From the NCBI GenBank assembly GCA_016182845.1, contig JACPFT010000005.1:186001-250000 (forward strand): a stretch of DNA of 64,000 bases, read 5' to 3'. Each line of letters starts with the position of its first letter. The stretch's first letter is position 1. The notes beneath the pieces are model-generated. The model did not search any database, was not told the origin of the DNA, and worked only from the letters and a program-made list of their open reading frames with translations. This DNA is from Gammaproteobacteria bacterium (GTDB taxonomy: Bacteria > Pseudomonadota > Gammaproteobacteria > Enterobacterales > Permianibacteraceae). A program made the translations under genes and the position numbers. This document shows, one piece after another, positions 42,843-52,175 of this stretch.

Positions 42843-45800
42843 TCAGCGCCGGCGCAGGCGTAGCAGGGGCAGGGCCGCCAGCAGCCAGCCGAAGCTGCCG
42901 CCGCCACCTCCGCCGCTGCGGGGCGTCGCGGCATTGACCGTCACCGCCACCTCGTCCTCGCCGCTCTTGCCCAGGGCATCGGTCACCGAGAGCTTGAAGC
43001 GCAGGCCGCCCGCCGTGGCCGGCGCGGTGAAGCGCGGCTTGGCGGTGGCGGCATCGCTCAGCGTGACCGGCGTGCCGGCGGTCTGGGTCCAGGCGTAGGA
43101 CAGGGCGTCGCCGTCGATGTCGCGGGAGGCGCTGCCGTCCAGCTCCACGCTGGCCGAGCCGGCCACCGTCTTGTCGGCGCCGGCATCGGCCATGGGGGCG
43201 TTATTGAAGGCGCAGGACTTGGCATTGGCCGCCGGCGACTGGAAGGGCGTGTTGCTGGCCCCGGTCACTTCCAGGTTGTCGATGAGCCAGCCCATGTCGG
43301 CGGTGTTGCGGTCGGCGCCGATGCGGAAGCGGACTTCCACGCGCTTGCCGGCCAGGCCCTTGCCCGTGAGGTTCAGGCTGGCGTTGGCGAGGGCCGGGAA
43401 GTCCTCGCTGCGGCCCACGTAGGCCAGCTGGCCTTCCATGCCGGCGACGTTGCCGCCGCCGTCGATCCGGCCGTTATAGGCCGGGCTCAGGCCAGCGTCG
43501 GCACGCTGCCAGGCGCCGCCGTCGACGCGGTACTCCACGACGCCGCCGTCGTAGTTGGCGTCGCTATCGGCCTCGAAGCCGAAGGCTTGCTGCCAGGCGA
43601 GCGCCAGCTTGTCGTCGGCGGCTACGGTGAAGGCCGGCAGCAGGAGCTGGTTCTCACCGGCCACGCCCGGATTGGGGCCGAAGTACAGGTAGTCGGTTTC
43701 CTGTACCAGCGGGTTTTCAGCCACCAGCCAGGGCTGGATGTCGCCGCCGCTGGTGGAAGTGCTGGCATTGACCAGGCGATCCAGGGGCACCGGGTCGCGC
43801 GTGGCATTGGCGGCGAGGTCGTAGTTGACCAGTTCCTCCAGCTCCTGGGCGCCGGCCTGGCTCACCGCCGTCTCCATGTCCGGATCGCTCATGCGCAGCG
43901 TCAGCTTGAGGTTCTCAGCGACGCCGGCGCGCGGGAGTGTGACGGCGATTTCGCCATCGGCGCTCTGGCCCGGCTGTAGGGCCGGCAGGCTGAGTTCGCC
44001 GCCGTTGGCGAAGACAACATTACTAGCGGTGCTGCTGAGCTGGGCCTTCAGGGCGTTGAGCGGCAGGAAGCCGGAGTTGCGCACGGCGAACTTGAGCACC
44101 GAGGTCTCTCCGGCATCCAGGGCCTCGTCGGCGTCACAGCGCGGCGCGCCGCCGCGGTGATCCAGCTCCAGGACCTCGATGGTCGCGCCGCCCTTGGCGC
44201 TGAAGCTCTCCACCACGCCGACGTGGTCGCCGCTGTAGCGGTCCGGCGCCTCGGCGCCGGCGCCCATGCCGCGCTTGGCGAAGGCCTGGGCGAAGCGTCC
44301 GTAGTCCGCCGCATCGCCAGCCTTGGCGGCGGCCATGAGCGCGTCGCGGGCCTCGATGAAGGTGGGGCTGGCGGGCGTCGCCTTCAGGCTGGCCACCAGG
44401 TAGTTCTTCATGCGCTTCTGGGCCTCGGCGAAGGGATGGTCGCGCAGCAGGGCCGTGTAGCATTCCCAGAGCATGCTGGCCCAGACCGTGCCGGAGGCAT
44501 GGACCTCGGCATTGTTCTCGCCGTCGTCATCGGCATTGCGCGGCACGCCGGCCTCGATGTGGCGGAAGCTCAGGGGGTTCTTGGCCATGTCCGTGGTGTA
44601 GGGGAAACCGCGGATGCCCTCGTAATAGGCGTTATCGGCGATTCGACCCTGGTCGGAATAGCCGGCGAAGCCGTAGACGCCGTTCCAGCCGGCATTGCTG
44701 GCCACGTCCAGATCGCGGGCCTCGGTGGTCATCAGCAGGGCGATAAAATCGCCCCAGCCTTCGCCCATGGAGCCGCCCTGGTTGTTGTCCAGGCCGGCGC
44801 CGTCGCCGATCAGGCGGTTGGTGATGTAATGCCCCCATTCGTGGGCGATGGTCAGGGCGTCGAAAGAGGAGTCGCGGGACGGCTTGGCGGGCAGCATGCG
44901 CACGCGCACCGCGCCGCCGGCCAGGGCTGCGCGCAGGGCCGTGCCATCGGCCTTGCTGATGCCGAAGGAGGGGATGGTCACTTCTCCTGCGCGATCGCCG
45001 GCGGACATGCCCGGCAGGCCGCTGTCGGCATTGTTGACGACCAGGGCGCCGACGGCGCCGGCGGCCTGGGCATTGGCCACCTTGTCGCTGAACTGGCAGG
45101 TGCCGCGATCGATGACGGCGATCTTGCCAGCCAGGGCCGCCGGGTTGTTGGCGTTCTCGCAGCCCAGGGTTGGGGTCATTTCCACCAGCTCGGCGCTGAG
45201 ATCGAAGTCCTCGGGGCCGAAGGCCGCGCCCTGGCTCATGAACGGGCCCATGCCGCCGGGCGCCTGGATGCTCAGCTCGGCATCGCCCTCGTGGAAGTAC
45301 ACGAACATCTGCATGACCGGCGATTCGCCGTCGGCGGGCGTGCCCATGTTGGCGTTATTGCTGCCGGAATAGTCCTGGGCCTCGGCCAGGAGCGGGTCGC
45401 CGCCCTGGCCGCCGCGCCCGTAGTTGTCGAGCTGGGCATTGCCGGCCGCCTCGTCGAAGCCGGCATCGTAGAACCAGTCGTGCAGCCAGTTGGTGACGTA
45501 GAACATCTCCGTGGCCGCCGCCATCTTCTGGCTGTCGTCGGCATTGGCCGCCTTGTCGGTGTCCAGGCTGTAGTCGAAGCCGGGCACGCCGCCCGCCAGG
45601 CTGTTGACCGTGGCGCGCAGATCCTGGCCCGCCGTGTAACCGTCGCCGGCCGCCTGATCCACATAGGCATCGACGTTGTTGCCACGGGTTTCCAGGCTGC
45701 CTTCCCTCAGCCAGGGATCGGACTTGCTGATGGGCCCTTGGCTCAGGGTCACCAGCTGGGGGGCGCGGAAGCCCGGCTTGTAATTGTCGGCGAGGCCGGT

Positions 45801-46730
45801 GGGGTGGGGATGGCCGGCGCGTTCCTGGGGGCCGTCCCAGGGCAGCTTGACGCCGTCGGCGTCGGCGAACACGCGGTAGGCGAAGTTCGTGTCCTTGGCG
45901 CTCAGATTCTTCTTGAACAGGATGCGGCCGTCGGCGGCGCCGACCACGAAGGCTAGGTAGTCGCTGTCGCGGGTGCCGGGTTGGCCGGCCTTCAGCTCCA
46001 CGTAATGGGCCGGGATCAGGGTCTTGCCGACCGGGAAATACACCGGTTTGACGCGGGCCGGCTGGCGTAGCTGATAGTCGCCCTGGGCCGGTGCGCTGAG
46101 GTAGCGGTAGCCCTGGCGGGAGGCGGCTTCGGCGAAATCGCCGGCGGCGAGGGCGCCGCCCATGCGCTGGAAGGCGGTCGCGGCGGACTGGGCCGGGCTG
46201 CGGCCGAAGGCGGCGGCGCCGCCGGACTTGGCCAGGCGCTTGCGCAGGCCGCCCACATCGGCGGAGAGGTTGCCGGACAGGGACACCAGGCGGTGCTCGC
46301 GGTCCAGGGTCAGGGCCAGACGGGAACGGAAAACCTCGATGCCGTCCACGGCCTGGCCGTAGGCTAGGACGATGGGGCCGCTGCCGGTGTCGTGCACGCG
46401 CTCCAGGCGGGCGCTGGCCAGGCTGTCGCCGTCCAGGCCGTAGAGCGGAGCGAACTTGGCCAGGTAGTGGCTGCCGGCCAGGCGGCTGGTCTCGCCGGCC
46501 TTGGCCATGGCCACCGGCGCCTTGGGCAGGTTCGGATTGGCCCAGACGAAGCGGGGCAGGCCGGTCTGGGCATCGCGCTGGATGCTGGCCGCCAGGGCGC
46601 TGTGCGCGGCGTCCGAGGCCTGGCTGAGCTTGAAGCCGAGCGCCGGCTCCTGAGCTTGGGCGATCGGGGCATGCAGGGCGAAGAGACTGCTGGCGACGAG
46701 GCTCGCGAGCAGGGAACGCTGAAAGTTCAT
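42843..46730 (-). CDS. M36-type metallopeptidase with GlyGly-CTERM tail
   Basis: A 1295-residue secreted zinc protease. Signal peptide (ASLVASSLFALHAPIAQA), N-terminal propeptide, PA domain (about 530-600; KIAVIDRGTCQFSDKVANAQAAG), zinc motif HEWGH (about 625-630), and C-terminal Ig/PKD-like domain (about 1190-1275; ADAGADKTVAGSASVELDGS). The last 24 residues, GGGGGG then a hydrophobic stretch and RLRRR, form a GlyGly-CTERM signal, the substrate tag of rhombosortase and type II secretion. The start has MNFQRSLLAS. Monocistronic. Confidence 0.92.
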   Translation of the reverse strand: MNFQRSLLASLVASSLFALHAPIAQAQEPALGFKLSQASDAAHSALAASIQRDAQTGLPRFVWANPNLPKAPVAMAKAGETSRLAGSHYLAKFAPLYGLDGDSLASARLERVHDTGSGPIVLAYGQAVDGIEVFRSRLALTLDREHRLVSLSGNLSADVGGLRKRLAKSGGAAAFGRSPAQSAATAFQRMGGALAAGDFAEAASRQGYRYLSAPAQGDYQLRQPARVKPVYFPVGKTLIPAHYVELKAGQPGTRDSDYLAFVVGAADGRILFKKNLSAKDTNFAYRVFADADGVKLPWDGPQERAGHPHPTGLADNYKPGFRAPQLVTLSQGPISKSDPWLREGSLETRGNNVDAYVDQAAGDGYTAGQDLRATVNSLAGGVPGFDYSLDTDKAANADDSQKMAAATEMFYVTNWLHDWFYDAGFDEAAGNAQLDNYGRGGQGGDPLLAEAQDYSGSNNANMGTPADGESPVMQMFVYFHEGDAELSIQAPGGMGPFMSQGAAFGPEDFDLSAELVEMTPTLGCENANNPAALAGKIAVIDRGTCQFSDKVANAQAAGAVGALVVNNADSGLPGMSAGDRAGEVTIPSFGISKADGTALRAALAGGAVRVRMLPAKPSRDSSFDALTIAHEWGHYITNRLIGDGAGLDNNQGGSMGEGWGDFIALLMTTEARDLDVASNAGWNGVYGFAGYSDQGRIADNAYYEGIRGFPYTTDMAKNPLSFRHIEAGVPRNADDDGENNAEVHASGTVWASMLWECYTALLRDHPFAEAQKRMKNYLVASLKATPASPTFIEARDALMAAAKAGDAADYGRFAQAFAKRGMGAGAEAPDRYSGDHVGVVESFSAKGGATIEVLELDHRGGAPRCDADEALDAGETSVLKFAVRNSGFLPLNALKAQLSSTASNVVFANGGELSLPALQPGQSADGEIAVTLPRAGVAENLKLTLRMSDPDMETAVSQAGAQELEELVNYDLAANATRDPVPLDRLVNASTSTSGGDIQPWLVAENPLVQETDYLYFGPNPGVAGENQLLLPAFTVAADDKLALAWQQAFGFEADSDANYDGGVVEYRVDGGAWQRADAGLSPAYNGRIDGGGNVAGMEGQLAYVGRSEDFPALANASLNLTGKGLAGKRVEVRFRIGADRNTADMGWLIDNLEVTGASNTPFQSPAANAKSCAFNNAPMADAGADKTVAGSASVELDGSASRDIDGDALSYAWTQTAGTPVTLSDAATAKPRFTAPATAGGLRFKLSVTDALGKSGEDEVAVTVNAATPRSGGGGGGSFGWLLAALPLLRLRRR

Positions 46731-47040
46731 CGAGGTACTCCGGAGGTCATGCAATCGCGTGAGTGCGAAAAACCTCGTGCACCATAACCAGCCGGAGCCC
46801 CGGTCTTTGTAGGAACTTGTGTGCCCGTGTATCCCTTTGTATCGGTGGTCGGGCTTGATGCGCTTGGGCGGTACGTTTGAAATATTTTGTTACAACTGTC
46901 GGGCCGCCCAGGCCCTGAGCTCAGGTCGTTCTCGACAGCAAGGCGGGTGTCTCGCCCTGGGCAAAAACGCCGAAATACCATAGTATTACGCTCAGGAATT
47001 ATCCGGCATCGCGCCGTGCCGCCTGACCTGGGAGTCCCGC
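46731..47040. other. Divergent promoter region, M36 protease / mrp
   Basis: These 310 bases hold no gene. An AT-rich stretch (about 46876-46900) and CATAGTATTA (about 46978-46987) may belong to promoters, but I cannot fix their -35 elements. TGGGAGTC precedes mrp. Confidence 0.4.
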
Positions 47041-48147
47041 ATGTTTTTCCGCAAGACCGCCATCGCCGAGGCGGACGTCCGCTCCGCCCTTTGCCAGTAC
47101 CGCGACCGCTACCTAGCCACCGACCTGGACAGCGCCCAGGCCTTGAAGAGCCTGCGCATCTCCGGTGCCACCGTGGAGTTGGAGCTCGTGCTCGGCTTTC
47201 CGTTCGCCGGCCACGAGGCGGCACTGCGCCAGGGCCTGGAAGCCTGTCTCATGGCCGTGCCCGGCGTCGAGCGGGTGAATATCGGCTTGCGCCAGCAGAT
47301 CGCCGCCCACGCCATCAAGGGCGGCGCCAAGCCTATTCCCGGGGTCAAGAACATCCTGGCCGTGGCCTCCGGCAAGGGCGGCGTGGGCAAGTCCACGACC
47401 GCCGCCAACCTGGCCTTGGCGCTGGCCGCCGAGGGCGCGCGCGTCGGCGTGCTCGATGCCGACATCTACGGCCCCAGCCAACCCATTCTTCTCGGCGTCG
47501 CCGGTCAGCGGCCCGAATCCAGGGACCAGAAGAGCATCCAGCCGGTCATGGCGCACGGCCTGCAAACCATGTCCATCGGCTATCTGGTGGACGAGGACCA
47601 GGCCATGATCTGGCGCGGCCCCATGGTGTCCAGCGCCCTGCAGCAGCTGCTCAACGACACCCGCTGGGACGAGCTCGACTACCTGATCGTCGACCTGCCG
47701 CCGGGCACGGGCGATGCGCACCTGACCCTGGCCCAGAAAGTGCCGGTCACCGCCGCCATCATCGTCACCACGCCCCAGGATCTGGCCCTGGCCGATGCGC
47801 GCAAGGGCATCGCCATGTTCCAGAAGGTGTCGGTGCCGGTCCTGGGCATCGTCGAGAACATGGCTCTTCATACCTGCTCGGCCTGCGGCCATGTGGAGCA
47901 CATCTTCGGGATCGGCGGCGGGGCCAAGCTGGCCGAGGGCTATGGCGTCGAACTCCTGGGCAGCCTGCCCCTGGCCCTGTCCATCCGCGAGCAGGCCGAT
48001 GGCGGCTGCCCGACCGTGGCGGCGGAGCCGGAGAGCGCGACGGCCATGCTCTATCGCGACATCGCCCGCCGGGCGGCCGCCAAACTCAGCCTGGAAGCCA
48101 AGAATTTCGCCCAGAGCTTCCCGACCATCGCCATCACCAATACCTGA
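47041..48147 (+). CDS. Mrp/ApbC iron-sulfur carrier ATPase
   Basis: A 368-residue P-loop protein that delivers Fe-S clusters. N-terminal MIP18/DUF59-like domain (residues 1-95), deviant Walker A SGKGGVGKST (about 113-122), DADIYGPSQP, and the cluster-binding CSAC (about 279-282). An alternative name is Ind1/Nbp35-like. The gene is upstream of a small YjbR gene, with a 25-base gap. Confidence 0.95.
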   Translation: MFFRKTAIAEADVRSALCQYRDRYLATDLDSAQALKSLRISGATVELELVLGFPFAGHEAALRQGLEACLMAVPGVERVNIGLRQQIAAHAIKGGAKPIPGVKNILAVASGKGGVGKSTTAANLALALAAEGARVGVLDADIYGPSQPILLGVAGQRPESRDQKSIQPVMAHGLQTMSIGYLVDEDQAMIWRGPMVSSALQQLLNDTRWDELDYLIVDLPPGTGDAHLTLAQKVPVTAAIIVTTPQDLALADARKGIAMFQKVSVPVLGIVENMALHTCSACGHVEHIFGIGGGAKLAEGYGVELLGSLPLALSIREQADGGCPTVAAEPESATAMLYRDIARRAAAKLSLEAKNFAQSFPTIAITNT

Positions 48148-48172
48148 GCACACCGTTCCTGAGGACGCCGCC

Positions 48173-48538
48173 ATGAGCCTGGACTACGATGCCATCGAAG
48201 CGCTCTGCGCCGGCCTGCCCGGGGTGACGGTGGACGTGAAATGGGGCGCCGACCGCGTGTATTCGGTGGCCGGCAAGATGTTCCTGTGCCTGGCCGACCA
48301 GGACCGGGATTCCCAGGGCTTCTCCTTCAAGGTGCCGGCGGAGCGCTTTTTGGAACTGACCGATCGGCGGGGCATCCGTCCCGCGCCCTATGCCGCCCGC
48401 TTCCATTGGATTGCCCTCGAAGGCCCCGGCGTCCTGCCCGCCGAGGAACTGCGGGCCTTGATCCTCGGCTCCTACGCCCTGGTGGCGGCCAAGCTGCCCA
48501 AGCGGCTGCGCCTGGAATTACAGGCTGTCGCTAATTGA
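48173..48538 (+). CDS. MmcQ/YjbR family protein
   Basis: A 121-residue protein with the CyaY-like double-wing fold of YjbR: GVTVDVKWGADRVYSVAGKMFLCL and ARFHWIALE. The ATG at 48173 follows GAGGAC. The family is described as DNA-binding-like, with no firm function. The longer frame upstream overlaps mrp and is not used. Confidence 0.88.
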   Translation: MSLDYDAIEALCAGLPGVTVDVKWGADRVYSVAGKMFLCLADQDRDSQGFSFKVPAERFLELTDRRGIRPAPYAARFHWIALEGPGVLPAEELRALILGSYALVAAKLPKRLRLELQAVAN

Positions 48539-48604
48539 ACGGGCTGTAGCCTTTATCGCCAAAAGTTCCATAAACCTGAATCGCTAAAAACAGAAAACAC
48601 TAAA

Positions 48605-48667
48605 CGAGGACTTAGCAAGTCCTGCCCGCTTGGGCATACTGCAAGACGGCTGAGCGCTGGCTCAGGC
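48605..48667 (+). promoter_or_regulatory. Structured 5' leader of the cold-shock gene
   Basis: Two perfect hairpins, AGGACTT-AGC-AAGTCCT (48607-48623) and CTGAGC-GCTG-GCTCAG (48650-48665), lie in the 172-base gap before the csp start. Cold-shock mRNAs often have folded leaders that change with temperature. No consensus cold box was seen. Confidence 0.45.
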
Positions 48668-48710
48668 CTTGTTTTCCTGAAAAAAGCAATAATTCCAACG
48701 AGGTAAGGCT

Positions 48711-48926
48711 ATGTCTGAGCGCATGCGCGGCTCCGTCAAATGGTTCAATGATGCCAAGGGATTCGGGTTCATCCAGCGTGATGGGGGCGGTGAGGACGTG
48801 TTCGTTCACTTCCGCGCCATTCGCGCCGAAGGCTTCCGTACCCTGAAGGAAGGCCAGCAGGTGGAGTTCAATCTCACCAAGGGCGATAAAGGCCTCCAGG
48901 CCGAAGACGTGACCGCTCTGCGCTGA
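48711..48926 (+). CDS. Cold-shock domain protein
   Basis: A 71-residue CspA-family RNA/DNA-binding protein: [31 protein letters not shown] contains RNP1 (KGFGFI) and RNP2 (VFVHF). Acts as an RNA chaperone; whether it is cold-induced is not shown. GAGGTAAGG precedes the ATG. Confidence 0.95.
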   Translation: MSERMRGSVKWFNDAKGFGFIQRDGGGEDVFVHFRAIRAEGFRTLKEGQQVEFNLTKGDKGLQAEDVTALR

Positions 48927-49046
48927 GTTGTCGCGGCCGCGCCGGCCCGATCGGGCTGGCGCACACTCCCCCAGTTCCGTAGAATCGGGCCTCCTGGCGC
49001 CCGGCGCGGCGTCTCCTATTGCATTCAGCACACAGAAGTCGAGCCC

Positions 49047-49613
49047 ATGAGCATCAAATCCGACAAGTGGATTCGCCGCATGGCGGAACGCCACGGCATG
49101 ATCGAACCCTTCGAACCGGGCCAGGTGCGTTTCCGCGACGATCAGCGCATCGTCTCCTACGGCACCTCCAGTTACGGCTACGACGTGCGCTGCGCCGACG
49201 AATTCAAGATCTTCACCAACATCAACTCGGCCATCGTCGACCCGAAGAACTTCGACGCCGCCAGCTTCGTGGACATCAAGAGCGATGTCTGCATCATCCC
49301 GCCCAATTCCTTCGCCCTGGCGCGTACCGTCGAGTATTTCCGCATCCCGCGCAATGTCCTGACCATTTGCCTGGGTAAGTCCACCTATGCGCGCTGCGGC
49401 ATCATCGTCAATGTCACGCCCCTGGAACCGGAATGGGAGGGCCACGTGACCCTGGAATTCTCCAACACCACGCCCCTGCCGGCCAAGATCTACGCCAATG
49501 AGGGCGTTGCCCAGATGCTCTTCCTGGAATCGGACGAGGAGTGCGACACTTCCTACCGGGATCGCGGCGGCAAGTACCAGGGCCAGACGGGCGTGACCCT
49601 GCCCAAGACCTGA
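49047..49613 (+). CDS. dcd: dCTP deaminase
   Basis: A 188-residue trimeric enzyme that forms dUTP from dCTP for thymidylate supply. [31 protein letters not shown] contains the catalytic Glu and the nucleotide-binding loop; [13 protein letters not shown] is the C-terminal lid. Its stop is 3 bases before a MITE-like element. Confidence 0.97.
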   Translation: MSIKSDKWIRRMAERHGMIEPFEPGQVRFRDDQRIVSYGTSSYGYDVRCADEFKIFTNINSAIVDPKNFDAASFVDIKSDVCIIPPNSFALARTVEYFRIPRNVLTICLGKSTYARCGIIVNVTPLEPEWEGHVTLEFSNTTPLPAKIYANEGVAQMLFLESDEECDTSYRDRGGKYQGQTGVTLPKT

Positions 49614-49615
49614 GG

Positions 49616-49772
49616 CTAGTGGTCCATGCGGGTAATTAGTTAACACTAGTTCGGATGCATGGAGCCCTGAGACAAGGCGCCGCGACGAGTCATAGCAGGG
49701 CTATGGCGAGGAACGGCAACGCCGTATCAGGGGTTCAGGCGCCGAAATCGTGTAACCCGCATGGACCACTAG
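49616..49772. mobile_element. 157-bp MITE-like element with 18-bp terminal repeats
   Basis: CTAGTGGTCCATGCGGGT (49616-49633) is perfectly complementary to 49755-49772. The interior carries GAGTCATAGCAGGGCTATGGCGAGG, a sub-dyad (CATAGCAGGGCTATG). No coding capacity. It sits directly after dcd, so transcripts of dcd may end in it. Confidence 0.8.
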
Positions 49773-49822
49773 GGCCGCTTGCCGCCCGCACCGTCTTCAT
49801 CAACTGCAACGGAGTGACTGAT

Positions 49823-50335
49823 ATGGACGAGCAAGACAAGCAGACCAACAACCCCTATGCCACGCCCGAGGCGAGCCTGGTTACGGAGAGCGCTACCGTC
49901 CTCGCCGATCGCGGCACGCGCCTGGGCGCGGCCATCATCGACGGGCTGATCATGATGGCCCTGGTTTTGCCGGTCATGTATGTCAGCGGCTACTTCGCGC
50001 TTGCCATGGCCGGCGAGCAGCCCTCCCTAGCGACGCAACTGGGCTGGAGCTTGCTGGGCTTCACGGCATTCGTGCTCGTCCAGGGCAAGTTCCTGGCGCA
50101 ATCCGGGCAGACCATCGGCAAGAAGCTGTTGAAGATCCGCATCGTCACCCTGGAGGGCGATAAGCCGGAGTTCAAGAAACTGGTGGGCCTGCGTTACCTG
50201 GTCCCCCAGCTCATCGCCGCGATCCCCCTGGTCGGCCCCGTGTTCGGCCTGGCCAATGTGCTGGCCATCTTCGGCGCCGAGCGCCGCTGCATCCACGATT
50301 ACATCGCCGGCACCCGCGTCGTCGTCTGCGACTGA
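49823..50335 (+). CDS. RDD family membrane protein
   Basis: A 170-residue protein with an acidic N-terminus, then the RDD domain: ADRGTRLGAAIIDGLIMM (the R-D signature), two or three TM segments and QTIGKKLLKIRIV. RDD proteins are suggested ion exchangers; function here unknown. The start has GGAG 8 bases upstream; the longer frame to 49655 is inside the MITE. Confidence 0.88.
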   Translation: MDEQDKQTNNPYATPEASLVTESATVLADRGTRLGAAIIDGLIMMALVLPVMYVSGYFALAMAGEQPSLATQLGWSLLGFTAFVLVQGKFLAQSGQTIGKKLLKIRIVTLEGDKPEFKKLVGLRYLVPQLIAAIPLVGPVFGLANVLAIFGAERRCIHDYIAGTRVVVCD

Positions 50336-50368
50336 ACCGGACTGGCTGTTCATCGCCCGGAGACTGGC

Positions 50369-51394
50369 TTGCGCGTTCTCATCATCAAGACCAGTTCCCT
50401 GGGCGATGTCATCCACACCCTGCCGGCCCTGAGCGACGCCGCCCGGGCCATTCCGGGCATACGTTTCGATTGGGTGGTGGAGGAAAGCTTCGCCGAGATC
50501 CCCGCCTGGCATCCCGCCGTCGCGACCGTCATCCCGGTCGCCATCCGCCGCTGGCGCAAGCACCTCTTGTCCCTGCGCCGGGATCCGGTCTATCGGCGGT
50601 TCGTCGCCGTCCTGGCTGAAAGCCCCTACGACGCGGTCATCGACGCGCAAGGCCTGTTGAAGAGCGCCTGGATCGGCTTCAAGGCCCGGGGCCCGCGTCA
50701 CGGTCTGGATGCCGACTCGGCGCGCGAACCCCTGGCGTCCTGGTGCTACCAGTACAAGCACCGCGTCCCGCGCGGCCAGCACGCGGTGGAGCGGGTGCGC
50801 CAGCTCTTCGCCCAGGCCCTGGGCTATGCCTTGCCGGACACGCCGGCCGATTACGGTCTGGACGGCGCCCGACTGTTCGAGACCGAGGTGGCGCCGCGCC
50901 GGCTCATGTTCCTGCATGGCACGACCTGGGTCACCAAGCACTGGCCGGAGAGCTATTGGCGGGAGTTGGCGCGCCTGGCGACGGCCGCGGGTTACACGGT
51001 TCGCCTGCCCTGGGGCTCGGCCGAGGAGGAAGCGCGCGCTCGGCGCATCGCCGGCCTGTCCCCCGCCATCGAGGTCCTGCCCAAGTTGAATCTGCGCGGC
51101 GTGGCCCGGGAGCTGGCTTCCTGCCAAGCCGCCGTCGCGGTGGACACGGGCCTGGGGCATCTGGCCGCCGCCCTGGCGGTGCCCACGGTTTCCCTCTACG
51201 GCCCCACCAACCCGGCCCTGACCCGCGCCTATGGCCCTGGCCAGGTGCACCTGGCCGCCGAGTTCCAATGCGCGCCCTGTTTGCGGAAGCAGTGCACTTA
51301 CACCGGCGCCAGCGAGGTCCAGCCCGCCTGCTTCGGCCGCCTGCCGCCGGAGCGGGTGTGGCAGGCGCTGGAAGCGCTATTGGCCGAGACGTAA
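50369..51394 (+). CDS. waaC: Lipopolysaccharide heptosyltransferase I
   Basis: A 341-residue GT9 enzyme adding the first heptose to Kdo2-lipid A. VLIIKTSSLGDVIHTLPAL at the N-terminus, LHGTTWVTKHWPESYW and VDTGLGHLAAALAVPTVSLYGPT are the donor-binding signatures. TTG start with GGAG 6 bases upstream. It is separated from other LPS genes, which are not in the window. Confidence 0.95.
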   Translation: MRVLIIKTSSLGDVIHTLPALSDAARAIPGIRFDWVVEESFAEIPAWHPAVATVIPVAIRRWRKHLLSLRRDPVYRRFVAVLAESPYDAVIDAQGLLKSAWIGFKARGPRHGLDADSAREPLASWCYQYKHRVPRGQHAVERVRQLFAQALGYALPDTPADYGLDGARLFETEVAPRRLMFLHGTTWVTKHWPESYWRELARLATAAGYTVRLPWGSAEEEARARRIAGLSPAIEVLPKLNLRGVARELASCQAAVAVDTGLGHLAAALAVPTVSLYGPTNPALTRAYGPGQVHLAAEFQCAPCLRKQCTYTGASEVQPACFGRLPPERVWQALEALLAET

Positions 51395-51419
51395 CCGACC
51401 TACCTCGCGCTAGCATAGG

Positions 51420-51486
51420 TCCCGCTTCAGCGGGACATCGCTTCGACTATCCGACGCTTGCCGTGGAAGTCCGACTAAAGTCGGAC
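51420..51486. repeat. Two short inverted repeats after waaC
   Basis: TCCCGC-TTCA-GCGGGA (51420-51435) and GTCCGAC-TAAA-GTCGGAC (51469-51486). The second is related to the element at 9568-9599. Neither has a T run. They may be REP-type repeats that also stabilise mRNA ends. Confidence 0.7.
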
Positions 51487-51541
51487 CTGCCCCGCAGCCT
51501 GCAGACGAAAGCACGGTTCATGACTCTGAATCAGGCCTTGC

Positions 51542-52117
51542 TCAGAGATTGCGCGAATCCCAGTAATCGTTGCGCTCAGGCGGCGCCTCGTGGGCGAAGA
51601 GGCCGGACAGCTTGAGCTGATGATGGGGGATCGTGCCGATCTGGGCTTCCGGGTGATGGCGATGAACCAGTTCCTGGATTTCCAGTTCCCGTTCGGCGGG
51701 AATGTCGACCATGAGCAGGAGCTGGCCCTGCTTGATCTCCTTTTCGTACTGGTGGATACCCGGATCGGTGGCGGACATGCCCAGGAAGGAGCCTAGCCAG
51801 CCGCCGACACCGGCGCCCATGACGCCCATGCCTACAACGGCCGCGCCGCCCAGGACCAGGCCGGCGGGGGGGAAGGAAACGGCCGCGAGTCCGGCCAGGA
51901 GTCCGGTCGTGCCGCCCAGGGCCAGGCCGGCGGTCAGCCCGTTGAGCAGCTTGGTGCCGTGCAGGACGCCGGCCTCATGTAGGTGGGCCTGCTCCAGTTC
52001 CACATGGTCGCTGCCGACCACGAAGACATGGTCCGCGCTGATCTCGGAGGCCCGCAGCTCGCCGATGATGGCGCTGGCGCTTTGGGTGTCGGGGACAAGG
52101 AAGTAGAGGCGTTTCAT
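51542..52117 (-). CDS. Membrane protein, DUF1269-like glycine-rich
   Basis: A 191-residue protein: N-terminal MKRLYFLVPDTQSASAIIGEL (ferredoxin-like fold), two glycine-rich hydrophobic segments (about 60-110), then QYEKEIKQGQLLLMVDIP and a His-rich end. General fold resembles DUF1269/stress-related glycine-zipper proteins. The start at 52117 has GGAG 7 bases upstream. Function unknown. Confidence 0.7.
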   Translation of the reverse strand: MKRLYFLVPDTQSASAIIGELRASEISADHVFVVGSDHVELEQAHLHEAGVLHGTKLLNGLTAGLALGGTTGLLAGLAAVSFPPAGLVLGGAAVVGMGVMGAGVGGWLGSFLGMSATDPGIHQYEKEIKQGQLLLMVDIPAERELEIQELVHRHHPEAQIGTIPHHQLKLSGLFAHEAPPERNDYWDSRNL

Positions 52118-52175
52118 GGCGGGACTCCGGCGGGGTTTACTCAAAAAGTATAGACCCCGCCGGCGATGCCGCCTG

